Of a stretch of 64,000 nucleotides of DNA, positions 17,677 through 26,598 are shown piece by piece. Numbering within the stretch: position 1 is the stretch's first letter; each line of letters opens with the position of its first letter. The stretch spans positions 2,409,001 through 2,473,000 of the forward strand of contig NZ_CP119677.1 in the NCBI RefSeq assembly GCF_029318685.1, written 5' to 3'. The stretch is from Ruminiclostridium papyrosolvens DSM 2782. Its GTDB lineage: Bacteria; Bacillota; Clostridia; Acetivibrionales; DSM-1351. A program made the translations under genes and the position numbers. The notes under the pieces are model-generated. The model had not been told where the DNA came from. It worked only from the letters and a program-made list of their open reading frames with translations, and searched no databases.

Positions 17677-19158
17677 ATGATTGAACTAAAGAATATATCC
17701 TTCTCCTATTCACAGGGAGCACAGGAAAAAGGACTGAAAGATATTAATTTGACAATTGATACAGGTGAGGTGATTTTAATCTGCGGAGAGTCCGGCTGCG
17801 GAAAAACATCTCTGACCCGTCTTATAAATGGTTTGATTCCTCACTATTATGAAGGAAAGCTTACGGGGGAGATACTCATTGACGGAAAAAAAATCAATGA
17901 GTTACCCTTATATGAAACAGCAAAGCTTGTAGGTTCTGTTTTTCAGAATCCACGTACTCAGTTTTTTAATGTTGATACTACCAGCGAAATAGCTTTTGGT
18001 GCGGAAAACATGGGGATGTCTATAAATGAAATTGAAAACAGAATGGGAGCTATTATTGATGAATTTAATATTAGCAGCTTAATGGGAAGGAATATTTTTA
18101 AACTTTCGGGAGGTGAGAAGCAAAAAATTGCTTGCGCCTCCGTATCTGTATGTGATGCACCAATACTTGTACTGGATGAGCCGTCTTCTAATCTTGATAC
18201 TGTTGCTATTGAAGATTTACGCAGGCTGATTCGTATTTGGAAGGAAAAAGGTAAAACCATTATCATTGCAGAGCATAGACTATATTTTTTGATGGAGCTT
18301 GCTGACCGCATTATATATATGAAAGAAGGGAGCATAAAAAAAGAGTTCAGAGTTGATGAATTGACTGCACTTTCTGCAGAGGAAACCACCAAAATGGGTC
18401 TTCGCTCCTTGACCATGGAATGCTTTTCTAAAATGAAACAAAAAAATCAGCTCCATCTGGAAAATCTTGCATTGTCTAAATTTACTTATTGCTATAAACA
18501 TGCTAAAAATCCATCAATAGACATAAATAATCTTGTTGTTCCCAAGGGTGCCATAGTGGCGGTGATAGGCAATAATGGGGCAGGAAAATCTACCTTTGCC
18601 AGATGCTTATGCGGTTTGGAAAAACAGTGCAAAGGGACAATAAATGTTTGCGGGAAGGAGCTGAACTCTAAGAAGAGATTAAAGAATTGCTACATGGTAA
18701 TGCAGGATGTAAATCATCAACTTTTTAGCGAAAGTGTTTTTGAAGAAGTATTGTTAAGTATGGAAAATGAGAACGAAACGCAAGCAGAACAGATTCTTGA
18801 CAGCTTGGATTTGCTGTCTGTGAAGGAACTTCACCCCATGTCACTTTCCGGGGGACAAAAGCAACGAGTTGCTATAGCAAGTGCCGTTGCAAGTGATAAG
18901 GACATACTGCTTTTTGACGAACCAACAAGCGGACTTGATTTGCGTCATATGCATGAGGTATCGGAGAATCTGAAAAAGCTTAACCACCAAGGGAAAACAC
19001 TGTTCATTATAACACATGACTTGGAATTAATTTTAGAGTGCTGCAATCATGTTCTGCATATTGAAAAAGGAAAAGTTATTAATAATTACTTATTAAATCA
19101 TGAAGGGGAAAAGCAATTGAAAGAGTTTTTTCATAATGAAGTGGTTAGAAAGGATTAA
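17677..19158 (+). CDS. ECF transporter ATPase, two fused ATP-binding domains
   Basis: 493 residues carrying two ABC ATPase domains in tandem. Domain 1 (about 1-230): Walker A G-E-S-G-C-G-K-T, signature L-S-G-G-E-K-Q, Walker B I-L-V-L-D-E-P. Domain 2 (about 250-490): Walker A G-N-N-G-A-G-K-S, signature L-S-G-G-Q-K-Q, Walker B I-L-L-F-D-E-P. This replaces the separate EcfA1/EcfA2 subunits. SD AGAAGGAGGG lies just before the ATG. Together with the two preceding genes it forms a complete energy-coupling-factor transporter. Confidence 0.92.
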   Translation: MIELKNISFSYSQGAQEKGLKDINLTIDTGEVILICGESGCGKTSLTRLINGLIPHYYEGKLTGEILIDGKKINELPLYETAKLVGSVFQNPRTQFFNVDTTSEIAFGAENMGMSINEIENRMGAIIDEFNISSLMGRNIFKLSGGEKQKIACASVSVCDAPILVLDEPSSNLDTVAIEDLRRLIRIWKEKGKTIIIAEHRLYFLMELADRIIYMKEGSIKKEFRVDELTALSAEETTKMGLRSLTMECFSKMKQKNQLHLENLALSKFTYCYKHAKNPSIDINNLVVPKGAIVAVIGNNGAGKSTFARCLCGLEKQCKGTINVCGKELNSKKRLKNCYMVMQDVNHQLFSESVFEEVLLSMENENETQAEQILDSLDLLSVKELHPMSLSGGQKQRVAIASAVASDKDILLFDEPTSGLDLRHMHEVSENLKKLNHQGKTLFIITHDLELILECCNHVLHIEKGKVINNYLLNHEGEKQLKEFFHNEVVRKD

Positions 19159-19202
19159 TTAATATAAAAAATTTTATCAAATAAATAAAAGGAGGCTTGT
19201 AA

Positions 19203-20618
19203 ATGAATGAAAATCTAAATGAGCAGAATGACAGGCAGAAGCAATTCATACTTTCAGGCAATATGTGGAAGATTATGGTAAACCTTTCTTGGCCTGCTAT
19301 CGTTGCAATGGTGCTTTATGGTCTGAACTCAGTTATAGATGCTATCTTTGTAGGACATTTTATAGGAGAGACTGCCATGGCAGGTGTCAGTGTTGCATAT
19401 CCTCTTTCACAAATCAGTGTTGCATTGGGTTCTTTAGTAGGGGTAGGGGCAGGCTCAGTATTAAGTATAGCTTTGGGTGCTCAAGATAAAAAAACTCAAA
19501 GCAGATTATTTGGAAACATAAATCTGATATCTCTTGTTGTAACTGTATTTTATATAATAATTGGACTGGTATTTTCAACTGAGTTAATTAAGATAATGGG
19601 TGGAACCGGGGAAGCTCTTGCTTTAGGTGACAGATATTTTAGAGTTACCGTAATCGGTTCTTTTTTCTGGATATATGGGTTAGCGGGAAATATGGTTGTT
19701 CGTGCCGAAGGAAAAATGAAGACGGCAGCAGTAATGATGGGTGCCGGTCTGGTGGTTAATGTCATTGCAAACTACATTTTTATAGTAATTTTAGGTTTTG
19801 GAGTTGAGGGTTCAGCTTGGGGGGCAAACATAGGAATGTTTGTATATACCTTAGTAGGCTGGATATATTTTGGCAAAGGTTTTGCAACTTTTAAATCAAA
19901 GGTGTTTGCAGTTCATTGGGACAAAAAAATAGGTACCTCTATAATAAGGCTGGGAATGTCCTCCTTGATTATGAGCATAATGACTTTAGTTCAGGCTGTT
20001 TTTGTTTTTAATGCGTTGTCAAAATATGGAACAACAGCAGATATAGCATTCTATGGAGTGGTTTATAGAGTTTTCACCTTCTTGCTTACACCAATTTTTG
20101 GACTTATGCGTGCGCTGCAGCCGATAATAGGTATCAATTACGGTGCAAAACAGCATGGGCGTGTTATCCGCTCCTATAAGGTGTTTGCGTATGCGTCTAT
20201 GCTATTAACCTTACCTTTCTGGATAATTTCAATGCTTTTCCCTGAAAGCATCTTAAAGCTGATGCTAAAATCGCCTGTGTTTACATCCGGAGAGATTAAC
20301 AACTTTAGAATTTATATGGCTATATTGCCACTATTATCAGTTATTTTTATGGCAATGACCCTATTCCCATCTATAGATAAAGGAAAGCCTGCAGCAATTA
20401 TAGGAATTGCCAGACAATTTGTTTTCTATGTGCCGGTTATGCTATTTCTGCCAAAGGCAATCGGAGTTAATGGAATTTATTACGGTTCATTTGCCATTGA
20501 TGCAGTAATTGTACTATGGACTATGTTAATGGTAAAGAAGGAGTTTAGCAGGCTCAGGCAGATAGATAGCAATGATGATAAGAATTCCTTTACTTTTTTA
20601 AAGGCAAAAGATATTTAA
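19203..20618 (+). CDS. MATE-family efflux transporter, possible siderophore exporter
   Basis: 471 residues with about 12 predicted membrane helices in two related halves and the MATE hallmark near the N-terminus (W-P-A-I-V-A-M-V-L-Y-G-L-N-S-V-I-D-A-I-F). MATE proteins export small organic molecules using ion gradients. It is the last gene of the transporter run, 45 bp after the ECF ATPase with a good SD (AAAGGAGG), and is the best candidate for export of the apo-siderophore; that is inferred from position only. A bidirectional hairpin follows. Confidence 0.9.
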   Translation: MNENLNEQNDRQKQFILSGNMWKIMVNLSWPAIVAMVLYGLNSVIDAIFVGHFIGETAMAGVSVAYPLSQISVALGSLVGVGAGSVLSIALGAQDKKTQSRLFGNINLISLVVTVFYIIIGLVFSTELIKIMGGTGEALALGDRYFRVTVIGSFFWIYGLAGNMVVRAEGKMKTAAVMMGAGLVVNVIANYIFIVILGFGVEGSAWGANIGMFVYTLVGWIYFGKGFATFKSKVFAVHWDKKIGTSIIRLGMSSLIMSIMTLVQAVFVFNALSKYGTTADIAFYGVVYRVFTFLLTPIFGLMRALQPIIGINYGAKQHGRVIRSYKVFAYASMLLTLPFWIISMLFPESILKLMLKSPVFTSGEINNFRIYMAILPLLSVIFMAMTLFPSIDKGKPAAIIGIARQFVFYVPVMLFLPKAIGVNGIYYGSFAIDAVIVLWTMLMVKKEFSRLRQIDSNDDKNSFTFLKAKDI

Positions 20619-20636
20619 AGAACTTTACATAAATAG

Positions 20637-20672
20637 GGGTCTAGCTTCCGGGTGAGATTCTAGACTCTTATT
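20637..20672. terminator. Bidirectional hairpin between MATE and AraC genes
   Basis: GTCTAG (20639) and CTAGAC (20660) form a stem that extends to about 9 pairs with G-U, with a T-rich flank (CTTATTTATT). It lies between convergent stops. Confidence 0.7.
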
Positions 20673-21685
20673 TATTGAAAATTAAGCTCATCTAATGGCT
20701 TATATGGGGAGTAACTGTTGTATGAAGATAATTTCCGATATTCATTAGGTAATAAGCCTGTATTTTTACGAAAAATTTCTGAAAAGCTGCCTGCTTTTTT
20801 GTAACCTATGCTTTGAGATATTTGGCTTATGCTCAAATCTGTACTAGAAAGAAGATATTCGGCCTTTTTTAAACGCTTATTCAGTATATAGTCTGAAATT
20901 GTACAGTTATAGACTGCTTTAAAGGTATATTTCAGCTTAGTGGTCCCCATACATGCGATTTTAGACAAAGCATCCAGCTTGATTTCAAGAGGGAAATGCT
21001 TGTCTATATATTTTGTGACAGATACTAAACTTTCAAAATCCTGTGGAGCTACTCTTTTTGCAGAGCTTGACGAAGCTGTTGCATTAATTTTTTGTACAAT
21101 CATAGAGATTGCTTCCATAACTTTGCTTTCGTAGTATAGTTTTGCAGATATCCCGCTGAATCGGCAGTTTTTTATCTGATTTAATAAATATATTAATTCA
21201 GGAAAATCAGGTACACTATCAAGATTTGAAAAGGCTTTGGCTAAGTTTTTATATTGCTGAGAATTTTTTGCATGAATATATTCCTTGCAGTATTCAGGCG
21301 TGACTATGAGACTAATGCAGCGGACAGGAATATTTTTATGGAAGATGCATTTATAGGGGTTATTATTACAGAAGTGACCTTTTAAGCAGGGTGCAGCGAA
21401 TTTGTAATATGGCTCAAATTCTGTACCTGATATGGATTCATAGTAGCTCAGACTTAAATAATTTCCGTTGGGGTATTCAATAAACAGGTCTTCGTACAAC
21501 ACAAAATCCAGAACAGATATCAAGAAAATATTCTTGTAGGAATAAAACCAATAATGTCCCTTTCCTTTATCCGGTAACAGGGTAAAACAGCTACCTTCAC
21601 AATTAAAATAATAACTATTTAAATCTCGATAGAAACCATTCTTATTTAACAAAGCTTCGTGTATTTCATTTTTTATATGGCTCAT
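20672..21685 (-). CDS. AraC-family transcriptional regulator (PchR/YbtA-like position)
   Basis: 337 residues. The C-terminal third has two helix-turn-helix units typical of AraC activators (A-L-S-K-I-A-C-M-G-T-T-K-L and S-I-S-Q-I-S-Q-S-I-G-Y), ending in F-R-K-N-T-G-L-L-P-N-E-Y-R. The N-terminal domain is not clearly related to anything I recognise but contains a cysteine cluster around residues 100-122 (C-x6-C-x6-C ... C), possibly metal or redox sensing. It is divergent from the salicylate synthase; in pyochelin and yersiniabactin loci an AraC regulator (PchR, YbtA) in this position activates the system with the ferric siderophore. That analogy is inference. Confidence 0.9.
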   Translation of the reverse strand: MSHIKNEIHEALLNKNGFYRDLNSYYFNCEGSCFTLLPDKGKGHYWFYSYKNIFLISVLDFVLYEDLFIEYPNGNYLSLSYYESISGTEFEPYYKFAAPCLKGHFCNNNPYKCIFHKNIPVRCISLIVTPEYCKEYIHAKNSQQYKNLAKAFSNLDSVPDFPELIYLLNQIKNCRFSGISAKLYYESKVMEAISMIVQKINATASSSSAKRVAPQDFESLVSVTKYIDKHFPLEIKLDALSKIACMGTTKLKYTFKAVYNCTISDYILNKRLKKAEYLLSSTDLSISQISQSIGYKKAGSFSEIFRKNTGLLPNEYRKLSSYNSYSPYKPLDELNFQ

Positions 21686-21752
21686 TCAGTTACCTCCCAT
21701 ACCGTAAGTGGACAACAATATGCCCTTCAAGGACGAAATAGCAATTGCTCCA

Positions 21753-21782
21753 TTGACTGAAAGTTTAATTAATGTGTAATAT
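21753..21782 (+). promoter_or_regulatory. Putative promoter of the salicylate synthase
   Basis: TTGACT (21753-21758), 18 bp, TAATAT (21777-21782), placed so that the iron box at 21792 covers the start of transcription. Confidence 0.55.
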
Positions 21783-21791
21783 AAGATATAA

Positions 21792-21807
21792 GTTAGAGTA
21801 TTCTAAC
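21792..21807 (+). promoter_or_regulatory. Putative DtxR-type iron box 3 (salicylate synthase)
   Basis: GTTAGAGTATTCTAAC, the third copy of the dyad found twice at 12761-12799; a single mismatch breaks its symmetry. It lies about 10 bp downstream of the predicted -10 box, a repressing position. Confidence 0.72.
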
Positions 21808-21874
21808 AATCTTAGTTAATTATAGCAACGTTTTACTTATTATGCAAGTTGAATATTGGGAGGATAAAACAATA

Positions 21875-23227
21875 ATGAAAAATAATAGTTATTTTGAAAG
21901 CACGATAGAATTTCATGGAGATACTTATTTTATTGCAGCACAGATAATTGACAAGGAACTTTTTGAAAACTATCTCTTTTATGAAAACAATGAAGATTTC
22001 TCTTTGGGTATCGGAATTTATAGTTTACTAACTGTTGATTCAGAATATACAACAATAAATATAAACGGTGATACACAATGTTTTAAAAATGCTGTTCTTA
22101 GTGAAACTATTCATAAGGCTTTTTCATTAGTTACGCTTAAAGACTGGCGTGCCTATGGAGTTGCGAATTTCGGACTTGCAAGATATAATCACAATTTGCC
22201 TCTTTTATCAGAGGATAAGAATCTATTAAAACTATTTATACCTGAAATAGAAGTGAGATTTAGCAAAAGCAAAATCATTTTAAGGGCAATAAGTGAAGAT
22301 AAACTTCAAGAGATTGATGTTTTAATCAGAAATATATTGAATGATACCAATAGCGAAAGTAGTCTGGCTAAAAGAGTTGCAGCTCAGAAGCTGGAAGTAC
22401 CTGAAGCTGATACATATAATTCCCATGTGTATATGGAATTAGTAGCTAAGGCAGTGAAAGAAATTAATGAAAGAAGATATCAAAAAGTAATTTTATCCAG
22501 AAAAATACCTCTTAATCAGGAAATAGATATGGTTGCCAGTTTTATTGCAGGAAGAAAAGTCAACTCTCCTGCAAGGTCATTTATACTTAGCATAGATGGT
22601 CTAACTGCAACAGGCTTTAGCCCCGAAACAGTGGTTGAAGTTGATGCTAACGGATGGGTAAGTACTCTGCCTCTTGCAGGAACTCGTTCTTGCGGATGCA
22701 GCGGGGAAGAGCAGAAGAAGCTAAAAGAAGAACTGATTAATGATACAAAAGAAATTGCTGAACATGCTGTTTCGGTTAAGCTGGCTTTTGAAGAAATGAG
22801 CTGTGCTTGCGAACCTGAAACCATTGCAGTAAGTGATTTTATGTCCATTGCTAATAGAGGAACGGTTCAGCATATCGCATCAAAACTGCGTGGAAAGCTC
22901 AAAGCCGGCTATAACTCCTGGCATGCATTTAATAGTCTTTTTCCTGCGGTAACTGCTTCGGGAATTCCTAAAAGTGAATCTATTGAAGCAATAGGCAGAT
23001 TGGAGCCTGTTCCAAGAAATCTTTACAGTGGTTGCGTAATGACTGTGGACAGTGATGGAGCAATGGATGCTGCCCTTGTTTTGAGGACTATCTATCAAAA
23101 AGACAAAACTGCTTGGCTTCACGCAGGAGCCGGAATAGTAAAGATGTCTAAACCAATTAGAGAGCTTGAAGAAACCAGAGAGAAACTAAGCAGCTTTTCT
23201 AAGAATCTTTTATCACTTAAACAGTGA
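21875..23227 (+). CDS. Salicylate synthase (MbtI/Irp9-type chorismate-utilising enzyme)
   Basis: 450 residues, the length of MbtI and near Irp9. The chorismate-binding fold of the MST family is visible: an N-terminal W-R-A-Y-G-V-A-N-F-G-L-A-R-Y segment typical of Irp9/YbtS, K-V-I-L-S-R-K, T-G-F-S-P-E-T, the L-A-G-T-R-S-C-G loop, I-A-N-R-G-T-V-Q-H-I-A-S, and the C-terminal G-C-V-M-T-V-D-S-D-G and A-G-A-G-I-V-K segments. These enzymes turn chorismate into salicylate through isochorismate without a separate lyase. Salicylate would prime the assembly line. The start at 21875 is preferred to the upstream ATG at 21842 because GGGAGG precedes it and nothing like an SD precedes the other. Confidence 0.9.
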   Translation: MKNNSYFESTIEFHGDTYFIAAQIIDKELFENYLFYENNEDFSLGIGIYSLLTVDSEYTTININGDTQCFKNAVLSETIHKAFSLVTLKDWRAYGVANFGLARYNHNLPLLSEDKNLLKLFIPEIEVRFSKSKIILRAISEDKLQEIDVLIRNILNDTNSESSLAKRVAAQKLEVPEADTYNSHVYMELVAKAVKEINERRYQKVILSRKIPLNQEIDMVASFIAGRKVNSPARSFILSIDGLTATGFSPETVVEVDANGWVSTLPLAGTRSCGCSGEEQKKLKEELINDTKEIAEHAVSVKLAFEEMSCACEPETIAVSDFMSIANRGTVQHIASKLRGKLKAGYNSWHAFNSLFPAVTASGIPKSESIEAIGRLEPVPRNLYSGCVMTVDSDGAMDAALVLRTIYQKDKTAWLHAGAGIVKMSKPIRELEETREKLSSFSKNLLSLKQ

Positions 23228-23235
23228 AATATGGT

Positions 23236-23628
23236 TTAATCCTTCTGGGGCTTATTTTTATCAGAATTTAACAACTTTTGCATAGCAGTAATTGAGTCAT
23301 TACTTATAACATGCTCAATAGCACAAGCATCACTTTCTGCAATTGAAGGGGATATTTTTAGTATATTTATTAAGAATTGTTGAATTACATGGTGCTTTAT
23401 TGAAGTTTGCTCAGCGAATTTTAAGCCCTCAGGAGTTAAAAACACTTCCTTATACTTCTCATTAGTAATCAGGCCTTTTTCTGCAAGACTGGACATAGCG
23501 CTATGTGTACTAGCTTTTGTAACACCCAGACGTGAAGCGATATCTGATACTCTTGCTCCATTTCCTGAACTTGATAGTTCATATATTGCTTCAAGATAGT
23601 TTTCCATAGTAAATGTTAGTTTTGCCAT
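23236..23628 (-). CDS. DtxR-family iron-dependent repressor, short form
   Basis: 130 residues: winged helix (S-D-I-A-S-R-L-G-V-T-K-A-S-T-H-S) plus the metal and dimerisation domain, without the SH3-like third domain, hence MntR-sized. In the metal site the stretch D-A-C-A-I-E-H-V-I-S matches DtxR/IdeR (Cys102, Glu105, His106) instead of MntR, which has Glu at the Cys position; this points to iron. The residue matching DtxR Met10/MntR Asp8 is Asn. Convergent with the salicylate synthase (8-bp gap). It probably acts on the three GTTAGA-type dyads in this locus. Confidence 0.92.
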   Translation of the reverse strand: MAKLTFTMENYLEAIYELSSSGNGARVSDIASRLGVTKASTHSAMSSLAEKGLITNEKYKEVFLTPEGLKFAEQTSIKHHVIQQFLINILKISPSIAESDACAIEHVISNDSITAMQKLLNSDKNKPQKD

Positions 23629-23688
23629 GAATACTCCTTTGTATTTTAGATTTTCAGCAACTATTGTAATATTTATAGTATAGCTTAC

Positions 23689-23728
23689 AATCCTGCAAAA
23701 ATAAAGTATACGTTATTTTTGCAGGATT
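23689..23728. repeat. 40-bp near-perfect palindrome upstream of the DtxR gene
   Basis: A 16-bp perfect inverted repeat (left arm AATCCTGCAAAAATAA) with an 8-base centre that itself contains GTATAC, so 19 of 20 pairs are symmetric. There is no T-run suited to a terminator for a neighbouring gene. It lies 61 bp upstream of the DtxR start codon, beside a second, looser dyad ATTGTAA/TTACAAT (about 23662-23690). Confidence 0.8.
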
Positions 23729-23739
23729 ACTGCTGTGAC

Positions 23740-24070
23740 TTATAGGGATAAATTTGCCGTAAATGTGGTAAGTTCATTTTTACAGATGAACTAATAAGAA
23801 ATTAGTTGCAATTTATGATATTTATGTCGTAGGTTGCAGCTTTTTTATTTGCATTACGATTAATTTCCACAAATAATTTTGTAGTGACATAATTTAAAAT
23901 GGAATCAGATAGTCAAAAAACCACGAATTATATCCGCATAAGCAAGATTTTCAACCAAATCGACGGAGCTTATTGAAAATATAGAAAGACTTAGTTAACA
24001 TATAAGCGGTTATTACAGCTTGCGGCGTTTAATAACGCCTGTTTAAAATAAAATAGATGAGGAAATCAAT
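23740..24070. other. Intergenic stretch with possible resolvase remnant
   Basis: No intact gene. At 23899-23976 a 25-codon frame reads ...T-T-N-Y-I-R-I-S-K-I-F-N-Q-I-D-G, faintly like the start of a serine resolvase, then stops. A short hairpin GGCGTT/AACGCC lies at 24024-24039, ahead of the next gene. The resolvase reading is weak. Confidence 0.3.
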
Positions 24071-24784
24071 ATGTATGATGTGGCCATTATTGGAACTGGA
24101 CCTGCCGGATTATCCGCAGCATTGAATTTAAAAATTCATCAGAAAAAGTTTATATGGATTGGAACAAAGAACTTAAGCGAGAAGGTGGAGAAGGCAGAAC
24201 TTATCTTAAATTACCCCGGCTTAGCAGCTGTATCGGGAGAAAAACTCATGCGTGCTTACCGAAAGCAGATTGAAGATATGGGAATTGAAATTGCAGAGTA
24301 CATGGTAAATGCTGTTATGCCATTATCAGGTCATTACGCCATTATGGCAGGCAGTGAGTACTACGAGGCACAGTCTGTTATTCTTGCAACAGGAATGGCA
24401 AATGTAGCATCCATAAAGGGGGAATTAGGCTTTATAGGTAAAGGCCTAAGTTACTGTGCAACCTGTGATGGAATGCTTTATCGTAATAGAACAATCGGAA
24501 TTGTATGCAACAATAAACGCTTTGAACATGAGATTAAGTATTTGGCGGAAATTGCGAAGAAAGTCTATCTATTTCCGGCATATAAAGATTGCAGTATTGA
24601 CCTCCCAAATGTGGAAATAATCAGCGCTATTGAGGAGATTTGTGGTGAGAAGCGAGTAGCTTCTATAAATTTAAAGAATGGCCATATATTAGAAGTAGAT
24701 GGTGTATTTATATTTCGTAATTCAATAGCAATTAAAACACTACTGCCGGGGCTTATGCTTGAGGACAGAGGCAGTTCCATCTAG
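24071..24784 (+). pseudogene. Truncated thioredoxin-reductase-like flavoprotein
   Basis: 237 residues, against about 290-320 for the family. The FAD-binding start I-I-G-T-G-P-A-G-L-S-A-A is intact and the redox motif C-A-T-C-D is present, as in thioredoxin reductases. The NADPH loop (usually GGGDSA) is replaced by I-G-I-V-C-N-N-K-R-F, and the protein ends at L-P-G-L-M-L-E-D-R-G-S-S-I, just where the family's last FAD-binding segment (PGVFAAGD) should follow. That segment is not encoded downstream in any frame I could recognise. It is therefore either a degenerate gene or a shortened protein of changed use. SD GATGAGGA precedes the ATG. Confidence 0.7.
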
Positions 24785-25115
24785 CGAGAAGATCGAGTAT
24801 TATGAAATTTCGGAAGAGGAAGCATCCAAATGCCATATGGTAATGGGGCAGATTATTTCAAACTGGCAAGACCGCAAGAAAGTAATGGCAACACAAATTA
24901 TAGGGGACTACCTGTCAGGCTCAAACCATATAATTTCAAGAAAAAATCATCAAACAAATAATTCTATTCCCAGTGGGAGCCCAACAAAATACTCTAAAAA
25001 GCAATTAAGTGAAGCACTTCAAATGCGGGATCGTTACACTTACCAAGAGATTGCTAATATCACAGGAATATGCAAAAGGACTCTGTTAAGAGCAAGTAAA
25101 AAGATGCAAATTTAA
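24759..25115 (+). CDS. Hypothetical protein with resolvase-like C-terminal helix-turn-helix
   Basis: 118 codons if read from a TTG at 24759, overlapping the end of the truncated flavoprotein; the true start is uncertain and could be an internal ATG. The last 45 residues (S-P-T-K-Y-S-K-K-Q-L-S-E-A-L-Q ... Y-Q-E-I-A-N-I-T-G-I-C-K-R-T-L-L-R-A) resemble the small DNA-binding helix-turn-helix at the end of serine resolvases/invertases. The N-terminal part (E-I-S-E-E-E-A-S-K ... W-Q-D-R-K-K-V) is not recognised. No catalytic serine domain is attached, so it may be the tail of a broken recombinase. Confidence 0.4.
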   Translation: MRTEAVPSSEKIEYYEISEEEASKCHMVMGQIISNWQDRKKVMATQIIGDYLSGSNHIISRKNHQTNNSIPSGSPTKYSKKQLSEALQMRDRYTYQEIANITGICKRTLLRASKKMQI

Positions 25116-25286
25116 AAAATAAAAATTGAATATATATTTATTTTTGATATATATAAAGTATATTTATGCTTTTTCTATAACTTTACGATTTTATTTAGTT
25201 ATAGAAAATATGGTACTATGCTATTTAAGTGGGTTTTTTAATTTTATATAACTTTTTTCATTATGATACTCATATAAAAAATTACT

Positions 25287-25322
25287 CCCAATTACGCGAA
25301 ATTAAAATTTCGTGTAATTGGG
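25287..25322 (-). terminator. Terminator of the NapH-like gene
   Basis: 17-bp stem (left arm CCCAATTACGCGAAATT, one G-U pair, 2-base loop) followed on the minus strand by AGTAATTTTTTAT. It lies 33 bp beyond the stop of the minus-strand gene. Confidence 0.85.
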
Positions 25323-25354
25323 GGGAATTTCTAAATCCATTATAGACAAAACTC

Positions 25355-26488
25355 TTAATTGCTAGACTTAGTCTTTTCTTTGATTTTATCTAATTCATAA
25401 TCAGGAACTATTTTACTTATACTCTTCATAGTTGTTTCAGGAGGTACAGTTTCAGGAATTTCAAATTTTTTATAGAATTCCTCCAATTTTGTTTTGGTAG
25501 CTTTAGCAGCCTCTGTAATCGTCATATAGCCCTTGACTTCATCAAAAGTTATGCTTTCACCAGATTTTATCTGCTCAGGTAAAAGCTGATACACACCCAT
25601 TTTTTGAAAAGCAAAGATTGAGCCCCAAAACACTACCATTACTAAAGCAATTGCAACCAAAGGCTTCACAGATTTTTTTTGTACTTTACTATATAATGTG
25701 CCTGATTTTGGACAATTTAGTACACAGGTTTGACAATTAATACACTCTGCACTTTTAACTTCCTTAGAATTTTGCACATCAATATTCATAGGACATACCT
25801 TATTACACTTACCGCAGTTGATGCAAATATTCTCATTTCGAACTAGTTTGAAAGGACTTATTTTGCCAATTATACCGTATAAAGCTCCCATTGGGCATAA
25901 ATATTTACAAAAGAACCTATCATAAAGAAAAGACCCTATTAGTATTACAACAAGCAAAATTAAGCCTACTGCTGATTCGCTCCATACACTTTCCAACCCT
26001 TCCGGTAAATGTGCATAGGCTGACCAGGGATCATAAGGAGACATCCATAATCCTGCTGTTTTCCAGGCATAAAAAACTGTAACAATTAAGACGATATATT
26101 TCAGATATCTCAATGGTTTATCAATTTTAGAAGGTATGATAAATTTTTTCCTGAAAATTTTCTGTCCCATTTTTGAAACAAGTTCTTGGATAGCTCCAAA
26201 TGGACATATCAAGCCACAGAAGCTACGTCTGAAAAGGATTGAAACTACAAGAGTTATAACAAAAAGTATCATGGTTCCCGCAAATATCTTGCTTATAAAG
26301 CTTCCTGTTGCAAATAACTGAAACAGGCTTTCAAGTCCGCCAAATGGACATAAAGCATGAATTGATGGCGATTTGCCTCCGCCTTTCACTATATGGAGGT
26401 ACCCGGCTATGGTAATCAATACAGCAAATAATGTTAACAGACCTAATCGTAAATACATTACCAGTTTATAGTTCTTCAACTTAATCAC
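25355..26488 (-). CDS. NapH/NosR-type 4Fe-4S membrane protein
   Basis: 377 residues. N-terminal membrane helices carry two C-x3-C-P-type motifs at helix ends (F-C-G-L-I-C-P-F-G-A and F-C-K-Y-L-C-P-M-G-A), and two ferredoxin-like clusters follow (C-I-N-C-G-K-C-N-K-V-C-P and C-I-N-C-Q-T-C-V-L-N-C-P). A last membrane helix and a soluble tail (about 300-377) end the protein. Proteins of this family (Fer4_5 domain) pass electrons from a quinol or flavin carrier across the membrane. Partner genes are absent, so the acceptor is unknown. The start ATG at 26488 has a weak SD. A dyad at 26599 may control it. Confidence 0.88.
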   Translation of the reverse strand: MIKLKNYKLVMYLRLGLLTLFAVLITIAGYLHIVKGGGKSPSIHALCPFGGLESLFQLFATGSFISKIFAGTMILFVITLVVSILFRRSFCGLICPFGAIQELVSKMGQKIFRKKFIIPSKIDKPLRYLKYIVLIVTVFYAWKTAGLWMSPYDPWSAYAHLPEGLESVWSESAVGLILLVVILIGSFLYDRFFCKYLCPMGALYGIIGKISPFKLVRNENICINCGKCNKVCPMNIDVQNSKEVKSAECINCQTCVLNCPKSGTLYSKVQKKSVKPLVAIALVMVVFWGSIFAFQKMGVYQLLPEQIKSGESITFDEVKGYMTITEAAKATKTKLEEFYKKFEIPETVPPETTMKSISKIVPDYELDKIKEKTKSSN

Positions 26489-26598
26489 TCCCCCAAAAAT
26501 ATATTCTAATTTAGTTCAACAGATTTATTTCCTCATTTACACACTCCTTGTCAGATTAGTTTTAAATAATTTCATGGGTTCATTATAAATTGCATATG

